Positions 1 to 9,159 of a stretch of 64,000 bases of DNA are shown one piece after another. Origin of the DNA: an uncultured Bacilli bacterium (lineage in GTDB: Bacteria; Bacillota_I; Bacilli_A; RFN20; CAG-449); assembly GCA_947632435.1 (NCBI GenBank), contig CANRPC010000005.1, positions 1-64,000 of the forward strand. The letters are read 5' to 3'. The translations under genes and the position numbers were made by a program. Below the pieces are notes generated by a model. The model did not search any database. It was not told where the DNA came from and saw only the letters and a program-made list of their open reading frames with translations. The number at the start of each line of letters is the position of its first letter. The first letter of the stretch is position 1.

Positions 1-102
1 ACGAACTTTTAATTCGTTTCGCAACAGTTGAAAATTTTTTTCATTATATTTGTTGCACTTAGATTAATAATTAACATAAAATTATAAAGTTAAAAATTTT
101 TA

Positions 103-131
103 TTGACTAAAATGATAATTTATTTTACTAT
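103..131 (+). promoter_or_regulatory. Promoter of rpsD
   Basis: TTGACT (103-108) and TACTAT (126-131) are separated by exactly 17 bp, a near-consensus housekeeping promoter. It would start a transcript around 138 with a leader of about 140 nt before rpsD. Confidence 0.75.
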
Positions 132-137
132 AAAAAG

Positions 138-279
138 GCATGCGATGTAGCATATAGATACATCCTGTCCGATGATTGTTTAAAATGAGTAACTTAGCTA
201 ATAAGGTGAAGACAATTCATCCGAGGTAATGGGATCTATACTCTATAGCTTTATCCATGATAAAGAAAGGAGAAAAAAC
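138..279 (+). promoter_or_regulatory. Structured rpsD leader (possible S4 autoregulatory element)
   Basis: The 140-nt leader can form several helices: ATGTA with TACAT near 146-164, a long-range GATGATTGT with ACAATTCATC pairing (about 171-221), and a CTATA/TATAG hairpin around 236-248. In Bacillus subtilis S4 represses its own rpsD through a structured leader; a similar role here is inference from position and structure. The Shine-Dalgarno AAAGGAG lies at 266-272. Confidence 0.5.
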
Positions 280-891
280 ATGTCAAGATATACTGGACCT
301 AGTTGGAAAATTTCCCGTCGTTTAGGATATTCTATCTTAGAAACAGGACAAGAACTTAAGAAAAGAACTTATGGACCTGGACCTCATGCTAAAGATAAGA
401 AAAAGAAACCTACTGAGTATGGTAAGCAATTGATGGAAAAACAAAAATTAAGAGAAACTTATGGTGTTTCTGAACGTCAATTCCAAAGATTATTCAAAAT
501 TGCTAAAAATACTAAAGGTGTTGTTACAGGCGTTTATTTTATGCAAATGCTTGAAACTAGACTTGATAATTTAGTTTATCGTATGGGTTTTGCTCGTACA
601 AGAAGACAAGCTCGTCAACTTGTAAATCATGGTCATATCCTAGTAAACAATAAAAAGGTTGATATTCCAAGTTATATGGTAGAGATTGGTTCTGAAGTAG
701 CACTTAAAGAAGCTTCTAAAAATTTAGCTATTGTTAAAGCAAGTTTAGAATCTTTAGCACAAGTTGTTCCTTATGTTAGTGTTGACAAAGAAAAAGTTTC
801 TGGTAAATTAGTACGTTTACCTGAAAGAAATGAAATGTCCCGCGACATTGAAGAATCATTAATTGTTGAATTCTACAATAGAAAACTCTAA
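280..891 (+). CDS. rpsD: 30S ribosomal protein S4
   Basis: This is small-subunit protein S4, a primary 16S rRNA binder that nucleates assembly of the 30S body. The 203-residue product starts MSRYTGPSWK and has the S4 RNA-binding domain (TRLDNLVYRMGFARTRRQAR, about residues 90-115), the usual Firmicutes length. The ORF track extends it upstream to 229, but ATG 280 follows an AAAGGAG Shine-Dalgarno by 7 nt and the MSRYTGP start matches the family, so 280 is preferred. It is monocistronic: own promoter, structured leader, and a terminator about 40 bp after the stop. The Zn-binding Cys residues seen in some S4 proteins are absent. Confidence 0.97.
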   Translation: MSRYTGPSWKISRRLGYSILETGQELKKRTYGPGPHAKDKKKKPTEYGKQLMEKQKLRETYGVSERQFQRLFKIAKNTKGVVTGVYFMQMLETRLDNLVYRMGFARTRRQARQLVNHGHILVNNKKVDIPSYMVEIGSEVALKEASKNLAIVKASLESLAQVVPYVSVDKEKVSGKLVRLPERNEMSRDIEESLIVEFYNRKL

Positions 892-928
892 AAATTATTT
901 ATGTGCAAAATAGCATAAATATAATTAA

Positions 929-964
929 AATCCTTCTGTAAAATAAATAACAGGAGGATTTTTT
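929..964 (+). terminator. Rho-independent terminator of rpsD
   Basis: AATCCTTCTG (929-938) pairs with CAGGAGGATT (951-960), giving a 10-bp stem followed by a run of T. Confidence 0.85.
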
Positions 965-996
965 AATTGAAGTATAATTTTTTGATAATATATAAA

Positions 997-1034
997 AAAA
1001 TAAGATGATTTAATTTTCAAATCACCTTATTTTA
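997..1034 (-). terminator. Rho-independent terminator of pnp
   Basis: On the minus strand AAATAAGGTGATTT pairs with AAATCATCTTATTT and is followed by a T tract, directly after the pnp stop. It faces the rpsD terminator. Confidence 0.8.
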
Positions 1035-1042
1035 CTTAATAA

Positions 1043-3199
1043 TTAATTATTTGTTTCTTTTTTTTCTTGCTTTGGTTTTTCTGGACGTTTTTCAAATTCT
1101 TTATGAGATAAACTTATACGTCCTTTTTCATCGATTTCAGTAACAATAACTTTTAATTTTTGTCCTACTTTAACTACATCGTGAGGATTGTTAACTCTTT
1201 CCCATGCAAGACGTGAAACATGAACCATGCCATCGCAATCGCCAAATAAGTTTACAAAGCATCCATATGATTCAATTCTTGCAACAGTGCCTTCATAAAT
1301 TTCACCAACTTTTGCTTCTCTTACGATATTTTCAATCATCTCTTTAGCGCGATTTATAACTTCACGATTCATATGATAAATTACTACTTTTCCATCATCA
1401 TCAATGTCAATTTTACAATTATCACACTTAGAAATAATATCATTTATTACTTTACCTTGAGAACCAATAACATCTCTTATTTTATCAGGATTGATGTGCA
1501 TTACTTCCATCTTAGGAGCGTATTTACCAACTTCACTTCTAGGAGCAGGAATTGCATTTAAAATTACTGACATAATTTGCTCTCTTGCTTTGTGAGCTTG
1601 AGTTAATGCTTCTTTTAAAATTTGTTCCGTAATTCCTTTGATTTTGATATCCATTTGTAAAGCTGTAATTCCATCTTTTGTACCTGCAACTTTAAAATCC
1701 ATATCTCCAAGATGATCTTCTAAGCCTTGTATATCAGTTAAAATTGTATATGGATAATTTTCCTCTAATGGGCCTGAAGTAATTAAACCCATTGCTATTC
1801 CAACAACTGGAGATTTAATTGGAACACCTGCAGCCATTAATGCCATTGTTGAAGCACAAATAGAAGCTTGTGAAGAAGAACCATTACTTTCTACAACTTC
1901 AGAAACAACTCTTATAGTATATGGGAAAACATCTTCTGATGGTATGACATAAGATAATGCTCTTTCACCTAAGGCTCCATGTCCTATTTCTCTTCTTCCA
2001 GGACTTCCCATTCTACCAATTTCTCCGACAGAAAATGGAGGGAAATTATAATGATGCATGAAACGTTTTGTTTCTTCATCTGTTAAGTTATCAATAATTT
2101 GTTCATCGTTTTCTGCACCTAAAGTAACAACAGAAATAACTTGTGTTTGACCACGTGTAAACATTGCTGAACCATGTGTTCTTGGTAATAAATCAACTTG
2201 GGCATCAAGAGGTCTAATTTCATCAAGTTTACGTCCATCTGGTCTTATTTTATCATATGTAATTAATCTTCTTACTTCATCGCGAACAAAGCCTTCACAA
2301 ATTTCTTTAACTTGTTTTAAGGTTAAATTCTTTTCTTTTTCGTCTTTATATTCTTGATTTTCATAAGTTTCAAGAATTTCTTTTTCTATAGCATCAATTG
2401 TATCTTGTCTTTCTAATTTATCAACAATTGATACTGCTTTTACTAATCTTTCTTTGCAAGAAGCAGCAACTTTTTCTTGTAGTTCTTTATCGATTTCATA
2501 TAATTCGATTTTTCTTTTTTCTTTGCCAATTTCCTTTGCAATTTGCTCTTGAAATTCACAAAGTTTTTTAATAGCTTCATGACCGAACATAATAGCTTTG
2601 AGCATATCTTCTTCACTTGCTTCATTAGCACCTGCTTCAACCATGTTAATAGCTTTTTTAGTTCCTGCAACAGCAAGATTTATATCGGATTTTTCTTTTT
2701 CTTCAACTGTTGGATTAATAATAAATTTTCCATCAACACGTCCGACATAAACACCTGCAATTGGGCCATCAAATGGTATATCTGAAATGCATAAAGCTAA
2801 CGATGAACCAAACATTGCTGCCATTTCTGGTGTGGCATCTAAATCAACAGACATAACAGTGTTGACTATTTGTACTTCATTTCTAAAACCTTCAGAGAAC
2901 ATTGGTCTAATTGGTCGATCAATTAATCTTGCAGTTAATGTGGCGTGTTCTCCTGGTCGTCCTTCTCTTCTTAAAAAACTTCCTGGAATTTTTCCGACAG
3001 CGTATTGTTTCTCTTCATAACCTACAGTTAAAGGGAAAAAGTCGGAATCTTTTGCTTCATCCGAAGCACAGACTGTGGATAAAACCACGGTATCATCCAA
3101 GCGAATTAAACATGCACCATCTGCTTGTTTGGCTATTTCGCCTGTTTCAACGTTCAGTTTTTTTCCTTCAAAGTCTAACGAAAAAACTTTTTTTGACAT
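1043..3199 (-). CDS. pnp: Polynucleotide phosphorylase
   Basis: PNPase degrades RNA 3'-to-5' by phosphorolysis, releasing nucleoside diphosphates, as a trimer that often joins the RNA degradosome. The 718-residue product has two RNase PH domains (about 12-145 and 320-460), a KH domain with the GSQGK loop near 565, and an S1 domain starting at [19 protein letters not shown] near 620, followed by a short Lys/Glu-rich tail. This is full length. ATG 3199 is preceded by AAAAGGAG. A TAAAAT box with a weak TTTATA at 17-bp spacing upstream is a possible promoter. In Bacillus pnp lies next to rpsO; here three genes separate them. Confidence 0.97.
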   Translation of the reverse strand: MSKKVFSLDFEGKKLNVETGEIAKQADGACLIRLDDTVVLSTVCASDEAKDSDFFPLTVGYEEKQYAVGKIPGSFLRREGRPGEHATLTARLIDRPIRPMFSEGFRNEVQIVNTVMSVDLDATPEMAAMFGSSLALCISDIPFDGPIAGVYVGRVDGKFIINPTVEEKEKSDINLAVAGTKKAINMVEAGANEASEEDMLKAIMFGHEAIKKLCEFQEQIAKEIGKEKRKIELYEIDKELQEKVAASCKERLVKAVSIVDKLERQDTIDAIEKEILETYENQEYKDEKEKNLTLKQVKEICEGFVRDEVRRLITYDKIRPDGRKLDEIRPLDAQVDLLPRTHGSAMFTRGQTQVISVVTLGAENDEQIIDNLTDEETKRFMHHYNFPPFSVGEIGRMGSPGRREIGHGALGERALSYVIPSEDVFPYTIRVVSEVVESNGSSSQASICASTMALMAAGVPIKSPVVGIAMGLITSGPLEENYPYTILTDIQGLEDHLGDMDFKVAGTKDGITALQMDIKIKGITEQILKEALTQAHKAREQIMSVILNAIPAPRSEVGKYAPKMEVMHINPDKIRDVIGSQGKVINDIISKCDNCKIDIDDDGKVVIYHMNREVINRAKEMIENIVREAKVGEIYEGTVARIESYGCFVNLFGDCDGMVHVSRLAWERVNNPHDVVKVGQKLKVIVTEIDEKGRISLSHKEFEKRPEKPKQEKKETNN

Positions 3200-3342
3200 G
3201 TATATCTCCTTTTCACTTAAATTATTTTACCATTTAAAGTAATAAATATAAATAATTTTTAAGTCTTTGAATTATTTTGTTTTTTTCTATTTCTTTATCA
3301 TTTTTATCACTTTTTTATCAGTTATAAGACCACTTTTATTAT

Positions 3343-3371
3343 TTGTAAAAAAATAATAATTTTGCTAAAAT
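3343..3371 (+). promoter_or_regulatory. Promoter of the mreB-like gene
   Basis: TTGTAA (3343-3348) and TAAAAT (3366-3371) lie 17 bp apart, just upstream of the AAAGGAG site for the gene at 3391. Confidence 0.65.
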
Positions 3372-3390
3372 AAAAAAGGAGAATAAAATT

Positions 3391-4365
3391 ATGAAAAATT
3401 GTATCGGAATTGATTTTGGTACGTCTAATACATTTATTTATGTTCCTTCAAAGGGAAGTGTTTATAATGAGCCAACTTTAATTGCTATTAATCCAACAAA
3501 AAAAGAAGTTGTGGAAACAGGATATTTAGCGGCAAAATTAATTGGTCGTACAAGCAATGATGTAAATATTTATCGCCCTGTATTAAAAGGGGTAGTGGCT
3601 AGAGTTAATCCTAGTATTTTGTATTTGAAAAATGCATTTAAAGAAGCAAAACTAGAAAAAAGTCTTGAAAAATATGCTGTTTTATTTGCTGTACCTAGTG
3701 AAATAACACCTGTAGAAAAAAAAGCACTTGAAAGTATTGCTTCTTCGCTTGGTTTTAAAGAAGTTTATTTTGAAAATCAAGGTTTATTAGCTCAAATGGG
3801 TTCAATTGCTGATGATGAAACAAAAAAAGGTTCTTTAATTGTAAATATTGGTGGAGGCATTACCGATGTAGTTGTTTCCGTAGGTAAAGATGTCAATATT
3901 GCAAAATCTTCTTATTTTTCTGGTGATTTAATAGATCAAACTATTTTACGTTATTTAAGAACCAAACATCATCTTTTAATAGGTGAAAAAACTTCAGAAT
4001 ATATTAAAATGAAAATTGGTTCTGTAGAAATATATCCTGAAAATCGTTTAATTGAAGTATCGGGAAGAGATATAACAACTTCTTTACCTCATAGTATTAT
4101 TTTATCGACAAATGAAATAAGAAATGTTATTTTACCTAAATTTGAAGAATTAATTGACACAATTTGTGATACATTAGCACTTGTTCCTCCTGAAATTGCT
4201 TCCGATATTATTTCAGAAGGTATATGTATTTCAGGAGGTGGAGCTTTATTAGCGGGAATGCGAGAATTTTTAGAAAAGCGTCTTAATTTATCTGTAAGAT
4301 TAGCTCCAGATCCTTTGACAAGTGTTGTTAATGGAATGCGTTATTACATTCAAAAATATCTTTAA
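3391..4365 (+). CDS. MreB/Mbl-type rod-shape actin homologue
   Basis: This is a bacterial actin that forms membrane-associated filaments guiding lateral wall synthesis. The 324 residues match the family length (about 330-345). The phosphate-1 loop GIDFGTSNTFIY is at residues 5-16, the phosphate-2 loop NIGGGITDVVV is near 150, and the adenosine motif SGGGALLAGM is near 280. AAAGGAG lies 11 nt before ATG 3391. It stands alone, without mreC or mreD beside it, as Bacillus mbl does, so it could be mreB, mbl or mreBH; I cannot choose. The lipoprotein gene follows 22 bp downstream with no terminator and may be cotranscribed. Confidence 0.9.
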   Translation: MKNCIGIDFGTSNTFIYVPSKGSVYNEPTLIAINPTKKEVVETGYLAAKLIGRTSNDVNIYRPVLKGVVARVNPSILYLKNAFKEAKLEKSLEKYAVLFAVPSEITPVEKKALESIASSLGFKEVYFENQGLLAQMGSIADDETKKGSLIVNIGGGITDVVVSVGKDVNIAKSSYFSGDLIDQTILRYLRTKHHLLIGEKTSEYIKMKIGSVEIYPENRLIEVSGRDITTSLPHSIILSTNEIRNVILPKFEELIDTICDTLALVPPEIASDIISEGICISGGGALLAGMREFLEKRLNLSVRLAPDPLTSVVNGMRYYIQKYL

Positions 4366-4387
4366 AATAAATTAAAAGGTCTTATAT

Positions 4388-6022
4388 ATGAAAATAAAAT
4401 CATTAATGTTATCATTTTTATTATTAGTTTCTTGTAATCAAGTAATAGTGAATTCTTTTGATTCTAAAACTAGTTCTACATCTAAAACTTCTTCTTCAAG
4501 TAGTGAATCTTTAATTTCTACTTTAACAAGTGAATTAGAAACAACTTCATTCAATGAAACAATAGAAAGTGAATCAACTTCTTTAAGTTTGGATACTTCT
4601 TTTACTACTAGTGAAAATGATGAAAAAGAATTTACCTTAAACATTTTAAGTATTAATGATTTGCATGGTAAAATAGAACAAACAAATCAAAAACAAGGCA
4701 TTTCAAATTTAAGTGCAGTAATAAATAATATTAGAAATGAAAATGAATTAGATGATGTTGTTTTGATTGCTAATGGAGATATGTTTCAAGGCCAAGCAAT
4801 ATCTAATTTAAATCATGGTTTATCGGTAATTAACGCTATGAACGCGATGGATTTTGACATGATGGGTATTGGTAATCATGAATTTGATTGGGGAATTGAA
4901 GAAATAACTCGATTTTTTGATGGCGATAAAGAAAATGGTGAAGCAAATTTTCCTTTAGTAAACTCTAATGTTTTTTATAATGATAGTGATCAATTATTAG
5001 AATATAGTAAACCTTATCATATTATTATGAAAGAAGGAGTAAAAATTGGTCTTATTTCCGCTTTAGGACAAGATCAATATTCATCAATTTTAAAATCAAA
5101 AAGTGAGAAATATGTTTTTAAAGATATGCTTTCTTATTTAAAAAATAATGCTCAAATTTTAAAAGAGAAAGAAAAGTGTGATATAGTAATTGCCAATATT
5201 CATGATGGAGGAACTACTTCTTATTTTACAGAAATGAATAATTCTCTTGCTTCATTAAAAGATAATTATAAAATTGATGCTTTGATTAATGGACATACTC
5301 ATTATGGCTATGCTGGATTAATAACTAGAGATAATGAAGTTGATTTACCAGTTGTTCAAGCTTATTCTTCAGGATCAAGTTTAGGAGTCATTAAACTTGA
5401 TATCAAAAATAAAAAAGTTTTAAATGCTTCATCGGAATTAATAGATATGCGTTATAATTTAAATTACGATCAAAAAATTCAAGACATTGTTGATAATGAT
5501 TATAATTTATTAAAAGATAAAATTGAAGAAACTTATAATATAAGTGGTGAAACAGTATCAGAAAAAGAACTAATTCAAAATTGGGCTGGTTCTTGTATGC
5601 AAAAAGCTTTAGATGCTGATATTGCTTTTTCAAATAATGGAGGACTAAGAGGGGTAAATTTAATAAAAGGTCAAGAAATTAAACTTAAAGATATTTATGT
5701 TATAAATCCTTTTGATAATGAAATATTACTAGCAAATATTTCGGGTAAAAATATTAATAATTTTTTATCGCGTTATTCTAGTTCAAATTATAATGTAATA
5801 AAAGATGGGGTAGTTATTGAAAACTCAGCATCAAAATTTTATAAAGTTGCAGTTATTGATTATTTAGGATTTAAAAATTATTTTCCTTTAGGTCAAGATT
5901 ATATAAATACGGGTTTAATATTCCGTGATATTATGATTTTAGATATTAAAAAAAGAAGAGATTTAAACATGGAATTTTGTCCTGTGTCCTCTTCTAATTC
6001 TTATCTAGAAAAACTTATTTAG
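4388..6022 (+). CDS. Lipoprotein 5'-nucleotidase / metallophosphoesterase
   Basis: This is a surface-anchored nucleotidase of the UshA/5'-nucleotidase family, predicted to dephosphorylate extracellular nucleotides or nucleotide sugars. The signal peptide ends in the lipobox LLVSC (Cys16), followed by a Ser/Thr/Glu-rich spacer to about residue 80. The metallophosphoesterase domain shows SINDLHGK, NGDMFQGQ, GNHEFDWG and NGHTHYGY, the metal-binding motifs in the expected order. A C-terminal 5'-nucleotidase domain has SNNGGLRG near residue 418. At 544 residues it appears complete. The ribosome site (AAAAGGTC) is weak. Substrate is not readable from sequence. Confidence 0.9.
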   Translation: MKIKSLMLSFLLLVSCNQVIVNSFDSKTSSTSKTSSSSSESLISTLTSELETTSFNETIESESTSLSLDTSFTTSENDEKEFTLNILSINDLHGKIEQTNQKQGISNLSAVINNIRNENELDDVVLIANGDMFQGQAISNLNHGLSVINAMNAMDFDMMGIGNHEFDWGIEEITRFFDGDKENGEANFPLVNSNVFYNDSDQLLEYSKPYHIIMKEGVKIGLISALGQDQYSSILKSKSEKYVFKDMLSYLKNNAQILKEKEKCDIVIANIHDGGTTSYFTEMNNSLASLKDNYKIDALINGHTHYGYAGLITRDNEVDLPVVQAYSSGSSLGVIKLDIKNKKVLNASSELIDMRYNLNYDQKIQDIVDNDYNLLKDKIEETYNISGETVSEKELIQNWAGSCMQKALDADIAFSNNGGLRGVNLIKGQEIKLKDIYVINPFDNEILLANISGKNINNFLSRYSSSNYNVIKDGVVIENSASKFYKVAVIDYLGFKNYFPLGQDYINTGLIFRDIMILDIKKRRDLNMEFCPVSSSNSYLEKLI

Positions 6023-6296
6023 TATGCTTTTTTCTTACTATAAAAAAAATAATACTAATCAATAAATCTAAACTGAAAAAAATAATTAATTCAATATAAT
6101 AAAATAAATCATCATGTTCTGTTGATATAAGAAATTGATCAAAACTTAAGAATGCTAAGCCAAAAATGGTGCTAACAAAGAGCATTAGAGCCCCATAATT
6201 TTCAAATTTTTGAAATTTTTTATTTTTCCAAATTATAAAAGATAAAATGAAAGTTATGGCAATATATATTGCTAATATACCTTTTGAAATACTCAT
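6015..6296 (-). CDS. Small hypothetical membrane protein
   Basis: I do not recognise this 93-residue protein. It has three strongly hydrophobic stretches (about 5-23, 34-52, 66-87) separated by charged loops (WKNKKFQKFENYG) and a basic C-terminus (VRKKHTK), a plausible three-span membrane topology. It lies just beyond the rpsO terminator, has no clear Shine-Dalgarno, and overlaps the end of the convergent nucleotidase by 8 bp. In AT-rich DNA spurious ORFs also look hydrophobic, so it is likely but unproven. Confidence 0.5.
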   Translation of the reverse strand: MSISKGILAIYIAITFILSFIIWKNKKFQKFENYGALMLFVSTIFGLAFLSFDQFLISTEHDDLFYYIELIIFFSLDLLISIIFFIVRKKHTK

Positions 6297-6307
6297 AATT
6301 TATATGA

Positions 6308-6330
6308 TAAAAAAAGCATCAAAAGATGCT
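6308..6330 (-). terminator. Rho-independent terminator of rpsO
   Basis: On the minus strand AGCATC-TTTT-GATGCT (6315-6330) is followed by TTTTTTTATC. The hairpin begins immediately after the rpsO stop codon. Confidence 0.85.
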
Positions 6331-6600
6331 TTATTTACGAATTCCTAATTCTTTACAAAGAGCAACATAGCCTTCATAATCACTTCTTGAATAATAATCT
6401 AGTAAACCTCTTCTTTTACCGATTAACACGAACATTCCACGACGAGTGTGATTATCGTGCTTATGCAATTTTAAATGTTCTGTAAGAATATTAATTCTTT
6501 CAGTTAGAATTGCAATTTGAACACGTGTAGAGCCTGTGTCCTTTTCATCTTTACCAAACTTTTTAACAAGTTCAGCAGTTTTCTCTTTAGAAAGTGCCAT
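6331..6600 (-). CDS. rpsO: 30S ribosomal protein S15
   Basis: S15 binds the 16S rRNA central-domain three-way junction early in 30S assembly. The 89-residue product is full length and contains the family signature DTGSTRVQIAILTERI and the GKRRGLLDYY motif. ATG 6600 follows AAAGGAG. It has its own promoter and an approximately 75-nt leader containing AGGAACTCCATCCT, which can fold into a short hairpin; S15 represses its own mRNA in several bacteria, so autoregulation is possible. truB-ribF-rpsO order is conserved, but a small RNA unit sits between ribF and rpsO. Confidence 0.97.
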   Translation of the reverse strand: MALSKEKTAELVKKFGKDEKDTGSTRVQIAILTERINILTEHLKLHKHDNHTRRGMFVLIGKRRGLLDYYSRSDYEGYVALCKELGIRK

Positions 6601-6682
6601 TTTTTTCTCCTTTACTTTAATCTTAGCTTCAACAATGTAAAAAGGATGGAGTTCCTAATTACTTTGTTCAAGTCGCATATTT

Positions 6683-6711
6683 AAGATAGCAAAGTTAATT
6701 TTTACTTGCAA
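6683..6711 (-). promoter_or_regulatory. Promoter of rpsO
   Basis: On the minus strand TTGCAA (6711-6706), a 17-bp spacer and TATCTT (6688-6683) precede rpsO, giving a leader of about 75 nt. Confidence 0.65.
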
Positions 6712-6890
6712 GAATTTTCTTTGTTTTCGCTTAATTTTAGTTTAATGACAAAGTAAATTCAGTTTATATAAGAAAAAATAACTTATTAACATTGTTTATA
6801 ATTAAAAAGTCTATTCAATGCAGTAAATAAAAAAGATTTAATTTTTAAGAGATTTAAGCAAAAAATAAAAAAAACTAGTTTTCCACAATT

Positions 6891-6985
6891 AAATAAAAAT
6901 GGAACCTACTACAAGGTTCCAAAATGCCGTTTCTGGCTAACGACTAACCATTCATAGAAGATACTACAATCTTCTACTAAAAAGT
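6891..6985 (-). ncRNA. Unidentified ~95-nt small RNA with twin hexaloop hairpins
   Basis: A self-contained transcription unit: a strong promoter ends at 6992, and a hairpin with a T tract ends it at about 6891. The first hairpin is TAGAAGAT-TGTAGT-ATCTTCTA; the last, which is the terminator, is GGAACCT-TGTAGT-AGGTTCC. Both present the same loop, UGUAGU. Between them lie GGTTAGTCGTTAGCC, a third hairpin with G-U pairs, and CCAGAAACGGCATTTTGG, which can fold too. There is no ORF or ribosome site. It lacks the GGAAGGAAGCA signature of SRP RNA and is too short for tmRNA, RNase P or 6S RNA. I cannot name it. Confidence 0.65.
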
Positions 6986-6991
6986 ATGTAC

Positions 6992-7020
6992 ATTATGAAT
7001 AAAATTATTCGCAATGTCAA
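6992..7020 (-). promoter_or_regulatory. Promoter of the small RNA
   Basis: On the minus strand consensus TTGACA (7020-7015), a 17-bp spacer and CATAAT (6997-6992). This is one of the best promoters in the window and drives no ORF. Confidence 0.75.
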
Positions 7021-7230
7021 TAGTTTAAGCGGATCTTTGGAGGTTTTGTAATAGAAATAGGTGGAAAAACAAAGAAGTATATACTGCGTATATAAATAAA
7101 AAAAGCATTTGTCAAATTTAAATTTTTTTGCCGTTTTTGGTGGTATTTATTAAAAACATTAAAATGTTGATGATAAAAATAAAATAATTTTTGTATTCAA
7201 AAAAATGGAAATTTCTTGATAATAAAGGAG
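7021..7230. other. Intergenic stretch after ribF with no recognised feature
   Basis: This stretch lies between the ribF stop and the small-RNA promoter. I see no credible ORF, RNA fold or terminator. An AAAGGAG at 7226-7232 on the plus strand is not followed by a usable start codon. Confidence 0.5.
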
Positions 7231-8169
7231 CTAATTCATATTTTTATTTATATTTTTTTGAGGTAAAACCTCCATAGATAAGTTTTCGCTTAATTTTATT
7301 TGTAATTTATCTTTATCAAGTTGGATTTTTAATTCTTCAAAGGAAGAAAACTTTTTTTCTTCACGAAGATAATCAATAAATTCAATAGTTATAATCTGAT
7401 TATATAAATTCATATTTTGATCGATAATATGAACTTCAATTAGTTCATCTTTTAATGGTGATATTGTTGGATGAATACCAATATTTGTCATTGCTAAATA
7501 TTTTTTATTAGCAATATATGCATATGTTTTATAAACTCCTCGTCGAGGCAATTTATATTTTTCAAGGAGTTTAATATTTGCAGTAGGATAATTTATTAAA
7601 TGTCCATTTCCTTTACCTTCAATGACTTGTCCTTTAATTTTATAATTTCTTGAAAGGCAAAAATTTGCATCTTTAATATTGCCTGAATCTAACAATTCAT
7701 TTATTAAAGAAGTAGATATTTTTTGCTTTTTAAAATAAACAAAATCAAGTACTTTGGTATCAAAATATTTTTGATAAGTTTTTAAAGTAGAAATATCACC
7801 TGATGAATTGTATCCAAAATGATAATCTTTTCCAACAATAACTTCTTTGACATTTAGTTTTAATAATATTTTTTCAATAAAGTCTTCTTTTTTTAAATGT
7901 TTAATTTTTTCATTAAATTCCAAAACAAAAAGATAATTTAAAGAATAAGAATTTAAGATTTCTTTTTTATCATCTAATGAAGTTAATATTTTTTCTCTTT
8001 TAAATGGATTAGAAAAAGTTAATAAAGCACTTTTATAAGGACTTTGTTTGGCTTTTTTTATTAAAGCTTGATGTCCTAAATGTAAACCATCAAAAAAGCC
8101 TAAGCATAAACTTATTTCTTCTTTAAATAAATGTTTTAAATTGTTTTCATTTAAATAAATAACTTCCAT
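7231..8169 (-). CDS. ribF: Bifunctional riboflavin kinase / FAD synthetase
   Basis: RibF phosphorylates riboflavin to FMN and adenylylates FMN to FAD. The 312-residue product has the N-terminal nucleotidyltransferase motif LGFFDGLHLGHQALI (about residues 21-36, with the HxGH signature) and the C-terminal flavokinase motif NYPTANI near 190. This is the usual length. Its ATG lies one base past the truB stop, so the two are translationally coupled, and the AGGT site sits inside the end of truB. No terminator is obvious after the stop. Confidence 0.95.
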   Translation of the reverse strand: MEVIYLNENNLKHLFKEEISLCLGFFDGLHLGHQALIKKAKQSPYKSALLTFSNPFKREKILTSLDDKKEILNSYSLNYLFVLEFNEKIKHLKKEDFIEKILLKLNVKEVIVGKDYHFGYNSSGDISTLKTYQKYFDTKVLDFVYFKKQKISTSLINELLDSGNIKDANFCLSRNYKIKGQVIEGKGNGHLINYPTANIKLLEKYKLPRRGVYKTYAYIANKKYLAMTNIGIHPTISPLKDELIEVHIIDQNMNLYNQIITIEFIDYLREEKKFSSFEELKIQLDKDKLQIKLSENLSMEVLPQKNINKNMN

Positions 8170-8170
8170 T

Positions 8171-9025
8171 TTAATTTAAACCTCGTAAACAATAATAAAA
8201 GCCATCTTCATGTCGAACATAAATTGCTAAAGCTTTGTTTTGTTTATTGAGAATCAAAACTTTTTCATCAGTAATATTTAAGCTTATTTTCATACCATTT
8301 ATTACTTTTTTTTCTAAATCACTAACAATAACTTTATTCATAAAACTTAAAGCATCTTTAATAGGAATAATATCTTTAGATGATATTTCTGATATTAATT
8401 TAGCATCTTTTAATTTAAAGTTTCCTACTTCTATACGTGTTAATAAAGATAAATGTCCACAGGTATTTAATTTTTTAGCAATATCACACCCTAAAGATCT
8501 TATATATGTCCCTTTAGAACAAGTAACTTCAAATAAAATTCGATTATTAGTTAAAGAAAGAAGTTTTAAATCATAAATTGTTACTGTTCTTTCTTTTAAA
8601 GGAACTTCTTTTCCTTGACGAGCTAATTTATAAAGTGGTTCACCATTATATTTAATAGCAGAATAAAGAGGAGGAATTTGTTTAATTTCCCCAATAAATG
8701 TTTTAAAAACTTCTTCAATATCTTCTTTAGTTAATTTTTTTACTTCTTGTTTTTCTACTACTTTACCTGATAAATCATAAGTATCGGTGGCAATACCTAA
8801 AGTTAATTCTCCAATGTATTTTTTTGTCGTGGCTTCAATAAATGAGGCAATTTTGGTGGCTTTATTAATAGTTAATACTAATAAACCAGAGGCAAAAGGA
8901 TCTAAAGTTCCAGTATGTCCAATTTTCTTTGTTTGAAATTTTTTACAAGCGATATTTACTACATCACGTGAAGTCATATTTATTTCTTTATTTATTAAAA
9001 TTATTCCATCAAGATTTTCTTCCAT
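8171..9025 (-). CDS. truB: tRNA pseudouridine(55) synthase
   Basis: TruB makes the universal pseudouridine 55 in the T loop of tRNAs. The 284-residue product begins with the family's GIILINKEINMTSRDVV and has GHTGTLDPFASGLLVL (about residues 36-52), where the Asp of GTLDP is the catalytic nucleophile; IPPLYSAIKYNGEPLY and GTYIRSLG are also present. The ATG follows AAAAGGT. It is the first gene of a two-gene operon with ribF; the nusA-infB-rbfA genes that often precede truB are not here. Confidence 0.96.
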   Translation of the reverse strand: MEENLDGIILINKEINMTSRDVVNIACKKFQTKKIGHTGTLDPFASGLLVLTINKATKIASFIEATTKKYIGELTLGIATDTYDLSGKVVEKQEVKKLTKEDIEEVFKTFIGEIKQIPPLYSAIKYNGEPLYKLARQGKEVPLKERTVTIYDLKLLSLTNNRILFEVTCSKGTYIRSLGCDIAKKLNTCGHLSLLTRIEVGNFKLKDAKLISEISSKDIIPIKDALSFMNKVIVSDLEKKVINGMKISLNITDEKVLILNKQNKALAIYVRHEDGFYYCLRGLN

Positions 9026-9094
9026 ACCTTTTACCTTTATCTTTTATCTTTCATAAGTTTAGCTTATTTTAAAGAAAAATTAAATACATAATAA

Positions 9095-9148
9095 AATAAG
9101 AACTTAGCAAATTTTACTATGTTTAAGTAAAAAGATAAGTTCTTATAA
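9095..9148 (-). terminator. Long terminator hairpin of the metalloprotease gene
   Basis: AATAAGAACTTA (9095-9106) pairs with TAAGTTCTTAT (9135-9145), with an inner TTTTACT/AGTAAAA pairing. On the minus strand it is followed by TTATTTTATTAT. Confidence 0.75.
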
Positions 9149-9159
9149 TAAATATAAAT

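Noticed and set aside
1373-3237. ORFs on both strands inside pnp (1373-1561, 2443-2676, 2543-2785, 2787-3020, 2911-3237)
   Set aside because: Shadow frames of a full-length, well-conserved pnp; no ribosome sites or recognisable domains.
6891-6985. The small RNA as SRP RNA, 6S RNA or a ribF/rpsO leader
   Set aside because: No SRP GGAAGGAAGCA-type loop, too short for 6S, and it has its own promoter and terminator separate from both neighbours.
8211-8217. TGTCGAA core within truB as a Spo0A box
   Set aside because: It is inside conserved coding sequence, lacks the T-run and A-run flanks of the two intergenic copies, and is not near a promoter.
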